Assembly (NCBI GenBank): GCA_947486405.1
Contig: CANKTL010000005.1
Location: 1 to 34,045 of the forward strand
DNA: 34,045 nt
Direction of reading: 5' to 3'
Source of the DNA: a bacterium
GTDB lineage: Bacteria; Margulisbacteria; Marinamargulisbacteria; CANKTL01
The translations under genes were made by a program, and so were the position numbers. Shown here one piece after another: positions 9,670-18,003 of this stretch (position 1 is its first letter; each line of letters opens with the position of its first letter). Below the pieces are notes generated by a model. It saw only the letters and a list, made by a program, of their open reading frames with translations, searched no databases and was not told where the DNA came from.

Positions 9670-10818
9670 TTGAAGAAAACCCCGAAAGCGCTACTGGTAT
9701 TTGAGGGCGGCAATGCACCGGGTTATTCGGCGATTGCGGCGTCGTTATCGGAAGAAGGAAGTAAACGGGGTATTGAAATTTATGCGGCCTACGAGGGATT
9801 TCGGTCACTAACTGGTGACAATTTGCAGGAGTATCGCATTGTACGGCTGGTCCACACTCAAAGGCAGGCCTACGCCGTTAATTCCAAGAAGATGCCGGCC
9901 ATCTCCACGTATAAGACGTTTCATGATGGGGGATCACAGTTTAGGTCGGAGCGGTATCCGCTGTTTAAAGAGCCTAAAAAATTAGCGGCGGCTACGCAAT
10001 TTGTTAAAAAGCTCGGGGTTACCCATCTCATTGGAATTGGTGGGAATGGGACCTTGGCCGGCATTCGCCAATTGAGTGACCGTTTGGATGTGCAGGCTGG
10101 ATTTATGAACGTGTCAGTCGACAACGATATTTTTGGCGACTTATCCATTGGGTATTTAACGGGTGCCGAAAAAGGCGCAGAAATTTGCCATGGCCTGTTT
10201 AATGATGCCTATACCCATAAACGCATTTATTTTTTGGAGATGATGGGCCGAGAGTCAGGTCGGCATGCCCTGATGTCTGGCGCAGCAAGCCGGGCTCATT
10301 TAATCATTTTGCCGGGATTTAATTTATCTGACAAAATTTTGAAAGAAATTGCGTCGGCACTGAACAAAGAAAATCATGCCCTTATCGTAGTCGCTGAAGG
10401 ATATGCCCGTGAGGCAAGATCCTCGCTGGCTGTTCCAATGAATGCTGCCGACTATTTTAAATCTCAGCTGGAAGCTCGTAATTTGAAGGAAGGGCCGACC
10501 CGCCGTGTCGTATCTGAATCATATAGCCGATATATTCGGGGCGTGGAACCCCTATTTTTAGAAATAGCGATGGCCTCTCTAAAGGCCCATGCCTTGTTTA
10601 ATGGGTTTCAGGCTGGCTTAACTGAAATAATGCCGTACTATTTGGGAGAATATGACCAAGGCATTCGAAAATTTTCGGAAATTCGCTCGAGTAATCAAAT
10701 TGACCTAAATTACATCGACTTAATCGACCGTTTTCAAATTCCATCACTGAGAAAGTATGTGGTAAAAGAATTTAAAGAGACCTGCGATATGCAATTTGTG
10801 TGCCCGGTAACCTATTAA
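9670..10818 (+). CDS. Divergent 6-phosphofructokinase-family protein
   Basis: FEGGNAPGYSA, LIGIGGNGTLAGIRQLSDR, VSVDNDIFGDLSIGYLTGAEKGAE, LEMMGRESGRHAL, SESYSRYIRGVEP align by motif order with PFK. TTG start immediately after the upstream stop. Confidence 0.8.
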   Translation: MKKTPKALLVFEGGNAPGYSAIAASLSEEGSKRGIEIYAAYEGFRSLTGDNLQEYRIVRLVHTQRQAYAVNSKKMPAISTYKTFHDGGSQFRSERYPLFKEPKKLAAATQFVKKLGVTHLIGIGGNGTLAGIRQLSDRLDVQAGFMNVSVDNDIFGDLSIGYLTGAEKGAEICHGLFNDAYTHKRIYFLEMMGRESGRHALMSGAASRAHLIILPGFNLSDKILKEIASALNKENHALIVVAEGYAREARSSLAVPMNAADYFKSQLEARNLKEGPTRRVVSESYSRYIRGVEPLFLEIAMASLKAHALFNGFQAGLTEIMPYYLGEYDQGIRKFSEIRSSNQIDLNYIDLIDRFQIPSLRKYVVKEFKETCDMQFVCPVTY

Positions 10819-10820
10819 GT

Positions 10821-11627
10821 ATGCGAATTCCGATAGTTTCCTTTGTGGAATTGAAGGCAGGGCGGGTTGCTTATCGAAAATATGGCTCGACTGGACCTAA
10901 TGTGGTGATTTTGCCAGGTTTATTTGGCTCAGGCGATAACTGGCATCGTATTGCCGATGCGTTGGCAAATGCGGCTCAAATTTGGTGCTTGGACCTGCGC
11001 AATCACGGCGATTCATTTCATGCTGCCACCATGTCCTTCTCGGAAATGGCCCAGGATGTTGCCGAATTTTGTCACAAGCTGGATTTAACAAATATAGTTT
11101 TGATCGGTCACTCAATGGGTGGCAAAGCGGCCATGGCAGTGGCACTTGGAAATCTTGGATCGATTGCACGCTTGATCATTGTTGACGTGGCACCCAAAAC
11201 TTATCCCAAATGGCACCAAAAATTTTTGGATATGATGCTGGCGACTTCTCTCTCTGATTTTGAAAATCGGTCGGCATTGGGGAGCTATTTTGCCGAGAAA
11301 TCCGGAGATCCGATCACCAGTCAATTTCTACTTAAAAATGTGATTACCGAGGGGGGTAAAATGAAGTGGCGCATCGATATAGCCGCAATTAACACCAGCT
11401 ACGATTTAATTTCATCGTTTCCCGACTACTCAACTACTTCCGATTGCTCCGCCACTTTTGTGAGTGGCGAAAAAAGCGAATACCTTCGCCCACAGGATCA
11501 CGCCGGGATTAGGCGACTGTTTCGCAATGCAACATTTTTTCAGATTGCGAATGCGGGTCACTGGGTACAGGCCGATCAGCCTGTAGCGCTTACGGCGGTT
11601 GTTAAAACCTGCCTAGCGGGTTTGTAG
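10821..11627 (+). CDS. Alpha/beta hydrolase (YbfF-like esterase family)
   Basis: VVILPGLFGSGDNWHRIADAL, CLDLRNHGDS, LIGHSMGGKAAM, C-terminal NAGHWVQADQP. The track start is 10800; ATG at 10821 follows the PFK stop. Confidence 0.88.
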   Translation: MRIPIVSFVELKAGRVAYRKYGSTGPNVVILPGLFGSGDNWHRIADALANAAQIWCLDLRNHGDSFHAATMSFSEMAQDVAEFCHKLDLTNIVLIGHSMGGKAAMAVALGNLGSIARLIIVDVAPKTYPKWHQKFLDMMLATSLSDFENRSALGSYFAEKSGDPITSQFLLKNVITEGGKMKWRIDIAAINTSYDLISSFPDYSTTSDCSATFVSGEKSEYLRPQDHAGIRRLFRNATFFQIANAGHWVQADQPVALTAVVKTCLAGL

Positions 11628-11984
11628 TGCCGTTTGAATAATTTGAATCATGGCGGCCTGCACAGCCGGGTGCTTGCCAACAGGAGGTAGTTGATTCAAT
11701 ACCACCGATGGAAATTTGACTCTTGTATCTCGAATTTGAGCAGGGATATCATGGTCCACATGTCCTCCATCGGCCATAAATAAGGGGAGTACTTCAATTT
11801 CATTGCACCCAGACTCAATCAACTGGACGACGGCTTCCTCAAGAGTAGGGGAGGCGAGTTCCATAAAGGCCAAGATGACAGCTTGACCCGGAAGCGCTGC
11901 GGTCACTTTTTCCATAAAAGTCCCAAAAACGTTTCGCCATTTGGGATCTCGGCTACCATGTACAATTAAAATCATTCCGCGCAT
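11613..11984 (-). CDS. CbiX/SirB-type small chelatase-like protein
   Basis: MILIVHGSRDPKWRNVF, LASPTLEEAVVQLIESGCNEIEVLPLFMADGGHVDHDIP. SD AAAGGA precedes the ATG at 11984. Confidence 0.85.
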   Translation of the reverse strand: MRGMILIVHGSRDPKWRNVFGTFMEKVTAALPGQAVILAFMELASPTLEEAVVQLIESGCNEIEVLPLFMADGGHVDHDIPAQIRDTRVKFPSVVLNQLPPVGKHPAVQAAMIQIIQTALQTR

Positions 11985-11994
11985 TTCTGATCCT

Positions 11995-12525
11995 TTATAT
12001 AGAGCCACTTGCCTTTAGAAATAAAAATATGATGACGCCGGTAACCGATACATATAACCAGACGGGATATGTGTATCGGGCTATTTTTTTGTGAAATTCG
12101 AATTGACGGGTAATGGCAAACGCCAGCGTTGTTAATATGAGCGGGACCACAATCGCTGATAACACGATGTGGCTCACCAAGATTAATAAATACACCACTT
12201 TGATCACACCGTTACCCACAAAATGGGAGTCGCCATGCGCATAGTGATGAATGGTGTAGCCGATAAAAAACAAGGTCGAAAAAAAGGTGGCTGCAGCCAT
12301 TGATATGCCGTGTTTGACTTTATTTCCGGCCTTAATAGCAACAATTCCAGTGATAATTGAGAGGGTTGCAGCTGCGTTCATGCCGGCATTCAGTGCGGGT
12401 AAAAATGCGAGGGAGTGCGTCATTGCGACGCCATTTTTGAAATAAACCAGCCAAACTAAAAAAGTCACCACAGCAACGCTCAAAAAGCCAACTAACGCAT
12501 ATATTCGATAATTCCACTGCTGCAT
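11995..12525 (-). CDS. DUF420 family membrane protein (YozB/CtaM-like)
   Basis: LPALNAGMNAAATLSIITGIVAIKAGNKVKHG, FIGYTIHHY, LVSHIVLSAIVVPLILTTLAFAITRQFEFHKKIARYTYPVWLYVSVTGVIIFLFL match the DUF420 pattern. Confidence 0.85.
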   Translation of the reverse strand: MQQWNYRIYALVGFLSVAVVTFLVWLVYFKNGVAMTHSLAFLPALNAGMNAAATLSIITGIVAIKAGNKVKHGISMAAATFFSTLFFIGYTIHHYAHGDSHFVGNGVIKVVYLLILVSHIVLSAIVVPLILTTLAFAITRQFEFHKKIARYTYPVWLYVSVTGVIIFLFLKASGSI

Positions 12526-12528
12526 CAG

Positions 12529-12557
12529 TTGTTCCTTTCAGGTGGGGGGTCTATAAT
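12529..12557 (+). promoter_or_regulatory. Putative promoter of the MFS gene
   Basis: TTGTTC-N17-TATAAT, 17 nt upstream of the ATG at 12575. Confidence 0.5.
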
Positions 12558-12574
12558 CCAAGCTCGAGTGTATT

Positions 12575-13762
12575 ATGGGTCGAATTAAATCTATCTTCAA
12601 GTCTCCATTGTTTATTTTGTATTGGATCGTCGCATCTGAGCTGATTGGGTTTGGCATGATCATTCCAGTACTGCCTCAGATTGTGACCCGCTTTCAAACA
12701 AGTGGCGTTGCCATTGGTGTCCTATTGGCGTCTTATTCGTTGGTTCAATTTTTTGCGGCCCCGATTTTGGGTAGCTTATCTGATACGTACGGACGCAAAC
12801 CGATTTTGGTTCTGAGTAAGGTCGGCTCAATGTGCGGATACCTAATATTTGCGGTGGCTTCGTCATATGGTCTTTTACTGCTCTCTCGGATTGTAGATGG
12901 CCTTTCAGGAGGTAACATTTCAGTTGCACGTGCGTATGCGGCGGATGTAACTGGCACCGAGGAGCGATCAAAAGGTATGGCAGTAGTTGGTATTGGGTTT
13001 GCCACCGGCTTTATTATAGGTCCGGCGTTGGGTGGGTTTTTATATGGTGCTCAAACGGGATTTTTGCTTCCCGGTTTGGTTGCGGCGGGGTTGTCTCTTG
13101 CGTCGGCCATCCTGACCATCTTGTTTTTGCCTGAATCGAATACTCGTACAACGACAGAACCGGTATTGGCCCGATTTTCGGCCTTGCCCAAATTTTTTTC
13201 GAGCCGCTTGATCTCTACTATTCTGTTTATTCAACTGGGTTATATGGTGGTATTTTCCGGTTTTGAAACTAGTATTTCGGTCTTTATGCAGCGTGCCTTT
13301 TCATTTACTGAGCAACATACCAGCATGATGTTTTTGTATCTTGGGATATTGGCGCTACTGTTTCAAGGGTATTTTTCGCGAAAAAAAGTGGGAAATGTTC
13401 AGGTGATGATTGTGAGTGGACTGGGCATCGGTATGTTGAGCTTTGTCGGAATTGCGGCCGCCCGTCATATTCCCGGCCTATTGGCCGCGCTGGCGCTTTT
13501 ATCCATTGCGATTTGCTTGGTTAATGTGTTTTTACCCGCTTATTTTTCATCTCAAGTTGATCCGGATAGCCGTGGTTTGGCCATGGGCGTATTTGAATCG
13601 ATTGGAAGCATTAGCCGTGTTATCGGTCCGATTCTGGTTTATTTCGCATTTTTTCATCACCTGCGTCTCGCTTATATATTGTTTGCATTGGTTTTCGGAA
13701 TCGCGTCGATTGTTTTCTGTCTTTTATCATTTCAAAAAGTTTCCCAAACGCTTCGAAATTAA
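12575..13762 (+). CDS. MFS transporter (DHA1/TetA-like drug efflux family)
   Basis: 12-TM pattern, GSLSDTYGRKPILVLS loop motif, RIVDGLSGGNISVARAYAADVT. Confidence 0.9.
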   Translation: MGRIKSIFKSPLFILYWIVASELIGFGMIIPVLPQIVTRFQTSGVAIGVLLASYSLVQFFAAPILGSLSDTYGRKPILVLSKVGSMCGYLIFAVASSYGLLLLSRIVDGLSGGNISVARAYAADVTGTEERSKGMAVVGIGFATGFIIGPALGGFLYGAQTGFLLPGLVAAGLSLASAILTILFLPESNTRTTTEPVLARFSALPKFFSSRLISTILFIQLGYMVVFSGFETSISVFMQRAFSFTEQHTSMMFLYLGILALLFQGYFSRKKVGNVQVMIVSGLGIGMLSFVGIAAARHIPGLLAALALLSIAICLVNVFLPAYFSSQVDPDSRGLAMGVFESIGSISRVIGPILVYFAFFHHLRLAYILFALVFGIASIVFCLLSFQKVSQTLRN

Positions 13763-13763
13763 T

Positions 13764-13792
13764 TTGTCTTTAATTGATGATATCGATATAAT
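13764..13792 (+). promoter_or_regulatory. Strong putative sigma70-type promoter of the sugar-uptake operon
   Basis: TTGTCT-N17-TATAAT directly after the MFS stop; then a leader of about 43 nt with SD AAGGAG before the ATG at 13842. Confidence 0.65.
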
Positions 13793-13841
13793 GCTCGGCT
13801 CTATTGTCTCCAAAATAGAAAAGACTTAAGGAGTTGTCGAA

Positions 13842-15230
13842 ATGATTGAAAAAAATTCAAAGTTTATACAGGTTGGGCTTGCCCTTGCCGCATTTTCGAT
13901 GCTCAGCGGCTCACAAGCCTTTGCAAAGCGCTTGGATCAGGCAGCAGCAGCCCCTGCAGCAGGGAGCGCAAAAAACGTTAAAGTTATTCGGATGTGGGTT
14001 ATGCCTAATTCTCCCCGTCCTGTTAAAGACCTCGAAAAGTTATTAAAAGGGTTTGAGAAAACTCATCCCGGAATCAAGGTTGAAGTGACTTCAGTAGATT
14101 GGGGTGCGGCGTTAACCAAGCTCACAACTGCGGCTATTTCAAAACAGGCGCCGGATATTGCACAGTTAGGAACCACCTGGGTTGGCGTTATTTCAGCGAC
14201 CAATGCACTTGAGGATCTAACACCACGGGCAAAAGCAATGAATGCGTCGCAAATATTTTTACCGGCCTCCTGGTCGACCGCTGGATTGCAGGGCTCTAAT
14301 AAAGTCACCTCTATTCCGTGGTTTGTAGATGCCCGCGCGCTGTATTTTCGCACAGACGTTTTTCGTAAATTGAAGCTGACCAAGGCCGATGTGGATGATT
14401 GGGCAAAATTTGAAGCGACTTTAAAGAAAATTAAAGACGCGAAGTTGGTAATCAACGGTGTCGAAATTGAACCATTGGGCGTGCCCGGTAAAAATGACTG
14501 GAACGTGCTACATAACGTAGCGCCCTGGATTTGGGCTTCTGGTGGCGATTTTATTTCTCCAGATTTGAAAACTGCGGCGTTTACCACACCAGCCAGCAAA
14601 GAGGGTGTGAAATTTTTTATCGGCCTGGCTGCAAAGGGATACATTCCTCGTAGTAGCTTAGAGCTGAATACGGCTCAGGTTGCGGCTAAATTTAACGAGG
14701 GTGACTACGCGATGTATTTCGATACACCTGCTCAAATTAAACTTTTGGAAACTCCTTATGAAAAAGGCGGTGCCGGCGGGTCGTTGACTGCGCAAAATTA
14801 TGATGTTGCGCTGTACCCCAAGGGGCCTAAAGGTCGGTTTACCTTCTTTGGTGGATCTAACCTCGCCATTTTCAAGTCCTCAAAAAATAAAGATGAGGCA
14901 TGGCAGGTTATTCAATATCTGACTTCAAAAGAAGCTCAGTTGTCATATGCAGAAACCACCGGCTTTATTCCGGCACGAAAAGATTGTTTTGAAGATCCTT
15001 ACTTCACGAAAGATCCGAAACGAAAAATCTTTACTGAGGCTATTAAATATGGTCGAACATATCCAACGATTTCAGCGTGGGGGCCGGTTGAGCCTATCCT
15101 AATGCGGCACATCGGTATTATTTGGGATAATGCGGCCGGTGTGTATGGTAAATATTCCCCGAAAATTGTGGACTCGCAATTGGAAAAGACCCGAAAAGAA
15201 GTTAATACCCTGTTGAAAGATAGCCGATAG
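13842..15230 (+). CDS. Carbohydrate ABC transporter substrate-binding protein (family 1), periplasmic
   Basis: Type I signal peptide (no lipobox Cys), LLKGFEKTHPGIKVEVTSVDWGAALTKLTTAAISKQAPDIAQLGTTWVG, NEGDYAMYFDTPAQIKLL. Confidence 0.93.
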   Translation: MIEKNSKFIQVGLALAAFSMLSGSQAFAKRLDQAAAAPAAGSAKNVKVIRMWVMPNSPRPVKDLEKLLKGFEKTHPGIKVEVTSVDWGAALTKLTTAAISKQAPDIAQLGTTWVGVISATNALEDLTPRAKAMNASQIFLPASWSTAGLQGSNKVTSIPWFVDARALYFRTDVFRKLKLTKADVDDWAKFEATLKKIKDAKLVINGVEIEPLGVPGKNDWNVLHNVAPWIWASGGDFISPDLKTAAFTTPASKEGVKFFIGLAAKGYIPRSSLELNTAQVAAKFNEGDYAMYFDTPAQIKLLETPYEKGGAGGSLTAQNYDVALYPKGPKGRFTFFGGSNLAIFKSSKNKDEAWQVIQYLTSKEAQLSYAETTGFIPARKDCFEDPYFTKDPKRKIFTEAIKYGRTYPTISAWGPVEPILMRHIGIIWDNAAGVYGKYSPKIVDSQLEKTRKEVNTLLKDSR

Positions 15231-15233
15231 CTG

Positions 15234-16178
15234 ATGGCAACCGTTTCATTAAAAACACGAGTCTATAAGAATCGTCACGCGTACTACTTCATTTTACCAA
15301 CGCTCTTGGGGATGTTGTTAATCCATTTTGTGCCGATGGTGCAGGCGGTATACATGTCGTTTTTAGGCCTCAATCAAAATACGATTGGGTTGTATTTGGC
15401 CGCGCCTTTTGTTGGGTTCGAACATTACAAGGACATCTTATTTAATCCGGATAGCTTGATTCGAATATCAGGCTTGTCCGAGGCGGCGCGAAACACGTTT
15501 ATTTATACGATAGTCGTTACTTTTGGGACCATTTTTGTGGGTCTGATTGTGGCTTTAATGCTTAATCGTAAATTTAAAGGTGTTGCTGTTTTTCGGACCT
15601 TGTTTATTCTCTCGTGGGTGGTGCCTCAATATGTTACCGGCTTGCTTTGGAATTTTATGTGGCAGCGAGACGTAGGAATCGTGAATTATATTTTGGTAAA
15701 CGTCACGGGATTGCTTAACGAGAAGCCTTTTTGGTTGATCGGACCCAACACGCTTTGGGCGATTATCATTCCAACGATTTGGCGCGGCTGGCCGTTCAAT
15801 ATGATTATGTTGTTAGCAGGCCTTCAAAATATTCCTGAAACCTATTATGACGCTGCCAAAATCGACGGTGCGTCCACATTGCAGCAATTCCGATATATTA
15901 CTTGGCCGCTATTGAAGCCAGTGTGGGCAATCCTGATCTTCTTTGGCCTAATCTTTAATGTGTACTCATTTAACATCGTCTATATGATGTTTGGTCTTGG
16001 TGCCGGGTATCCTGGCGAGTGGGGCGACTTGTTGATGACCAATATCTTTAGAGCGACGTTTTCAGCTTGGCGTTACGGTGCGGGTGCAGCAGCCTGTGTT
16101 ATTTTGATGATTTTGATGATTACCATTGTCTTAATTTGGGATCGAATATTCCAAGATGAAATTACGGTGCAAAAATGA
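15234..16178 (+). CDS. Carbohydrate ABC transporter permease, MalF type (CUT1)
   Basis: Six-TM pattern and EAA loop YYDAAKIDGASTLQQFRYITWPLLKP. Confidence 0.94.
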   Translation: MATVSLKTRVYKNRHAYYFILPTLLGMLLIHFVPMVQAVYMSFLGLNQNTIGLYLAAPFVGFEHYKDILFNPDSLIRISGLSEAARNTFIYTIVVTFGTIFVGLIVALMLNRKFKGVAVFRTLFILSWVVPQYVTGLLWNFMWQRDVGIVNYILVNVTGLLNEKPFWLIGPNTLWAIIIPTIWRGWPFNMIMLLAGLQNIPETYYDAAKIDGASTLQQFRYITWPLLKPVWAILIFFGLIFNVYSFNIVYMMFGLGAGYPGEWGDLLMTNIFRATFSAWRYGAGAAACVILMILMITIVLIWDRIFQDEITVQK

Positions 16179-17980
16179 AATCCAATAAAGTTAGAAAAGT
16201 TGTTAAGCGTGTAGTAATAGACTTTTTCATGGTGGGGGCGCTCATCACTACGTTATTCCCCATTTTTTGGATGGTATTTACCTCTTTAAAAAGCAACAAT
16301 GATATTTTGGTGGGGCATATGGGTTTTACTCGGAAGGCCAACTCGATTTCGACTATTGTGAAGGCGGGTGACAAAATACATTTTGGGTCGGAAGATGGAT
16401 TTATTGGCCAGGTCAATTCAGATAACACTATCAAGTCTATTTTCGATGTTCGCAAATATCGGGGAATGAGCGCGGTTCAAAAGGATGGTAATATTCTTTT
16501 TTCCCATTCCTACGGCGTTTCCTCAATCGACCCGTTTACAGACAAGCAAAAATTGTTAGTGGATTATGAGAATGTGCCATGGAAGTATCGCCACAATATC
16601 CGATCAACCAAAATTGTGAGTGTGAATGGTAAATTTTATGTGGGCAAAGTGCTGGTAAAAACAGAATCTGAAGAAGAGACTAGCTATAAGGGTGCCGAGG
16701 GGTTTGAGGGACTGCAAGTATTTAATGAAAGCATGCGCGCCATTGGCTCTTTAGACACGGCCGACAACTTATTGTCGACCACGATTTATGACATGCAATC
16801 AGATGGCCAGTATCTTTGGATTGCCCAACCTGGTGGTGTTAGCGTGTTGGATCCAGCGACAGACAAAGTTATTGCCCAATATACAGAAGAAGATGGATTA
16901 ACGGTTGAGTCCATTAAGTCCATTTCAATCGTGGGCAAGCTTGTATATGTAGCGGGCTTGAATAAAGTGTTTAAGATTGATTTTGAGGCGGATAAGGTAA
17001 CGGCACTGTTGCTGCCTCCTGTAATTCCACAAATCAACGCGATTGTTGCTGATTCTGAAAATGTATTTATTGGATCATCGAATGGATTTTACGTTTTTGA
17101 TCTTAAAAATGATCAAATACTTACCAAGTATCGAGATCAGGACGTGTATTGGAATATCCGATCAATGCGTATTGATGGCAATGATATTTGGATTGGTACC
17201 GATAACGGTACCGTTATAAAATTGGATAAATCGGATGATTATCAAGTGGGCTTTCGGGCACAAATTCGAACTGGAGCCTATGATATCCGGTGGGAAAATT
17301 ACCTGGATATGTGGGAAAATATTTCCTTCGGTACCTATCTGAAAAATTCGATTCTGATTTGTTCGATTACTGTTCTTTTTTCATTGGCCCTTTCAACAAT
17401 GGCGGGTTATGCATTGTCCCGGTTCCGTTTTCCGGGGTCGGTATTGTTTTCAACCTCAATTTTGTCGGTCAACATGATTCCGATGCTGTTGTTTTTAATT
17501 CCTGTATATTTAATGTTTATTAAAATCTATGATGTAACGGGTATTCAATTTATCGGAACATATGCGGGAATTGTATTTGTTTATTCTACCTTTTTCGTTC
17601 CGATGAGTATTTGGATCTTGCGATCATTTTTTGTGTCCATTCCAATTGATATAGAAGAAGCGGCCCGAATCGATGGCTGTTCGCGGTGGGGCGTATTTTG
17701 GCGAATTGCGCTTCCGTTGGCGGCGCCGGGCATTATTGCAACTGGTATCTATTTGTTCTTAGTGGCGTGGGATGAGTTGATGTTTGCGACGATTTTGTTG
17801 CCGCAAGAAAACTCGTTCACAATTCCACTTGGAATTAAATTGTTTATAGGTAACCACCAGAACCGATTCGACTTGATAATGGCGGCCTCAACTGTGGCCA
17901 CCTTACCAGTGTTGATTTTGTTTTTCTTGGTCCAAAAATGGTTTATCAAGGGATTAACTGCAGGCGCTGTAAAGGGATAA
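16175..17980 (+). CDS. Carbohydrate ABC transporter permease, MalG type, with a large extracytoplasmic beta-propeller-like insertion
   Basis: TM1 DFFMVGALITTLFPIFWMVFTSLK, then about 320 residues of WD/Reg_prop-like repeats, then NYLDMWENISFGTYLKNSILIC and a normal MalG core with EAA loop IEEAARIDGCSRWGVFWRIALPLAAP. ATGA overlap with the MalF gene. Confidence 0.93.
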   Translation: MKSNKVRKVVKRVVIDFFMVGALITTLFPIFWMVFTSLKSNNDILVGHMGFTRKANSISTIVKAGDKIHFGSEDGFIGQVNSDNTIKSIFDVRKYRGMSAVQKDGNILFSHSYGVSSIDPFTDKQKLLVDYENVPWKYRHNIRSTKIVSVNGKFYVGKVLVKTESEEETSYKGAEGFEGLQVFNESMRAIGSLDTADNLLSTTIYDMQSDGQYLWIAQPGGVSVLDPATDKVIAQYTEEDGLTVESIKSISIVGKLVYVAGLNKVFKIDFEADKVTALLLPPVIPQINAIVADSENVFIGSSNGFYVFDLKNDQILTKYRDQDVYWNIRSMRIDGNDIWIGTDNGTVIKLDKSDDYQVGFRAQIRTGAYDIRWENYLDMWENISFGTYLKNSILICSITVLFSLALSTMAGYALSRFRFPGSVLFSTSILSVNMIPMLLFLIPVYLMFIKIYDVTGIQFIGTYAGIVFVYSTFFVPMSIWILRSFFVSIPIDIEEAARIDGCSRWGVFWRIALPLAAPGIIATGIYLFLVAWDELMFATILLPQENSFTIPLGIKLFIGNHQNRFDLIMAASTVATLPVLILFFLVQKWFIKGLTAGAVKG

Positions 17981-18003
17981 CAATGAGAAAGGCAGGAAAT
18001 AAT

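Noticed and set aside
16175-17980. Two separate genes (propeller protein and MalG) fused by sequencing error
   Set aside because: The frame is continuous, TM1 before the insert and the core after it both match MalG, and the junctions follow the normal loop position; still listed as a refutation test.
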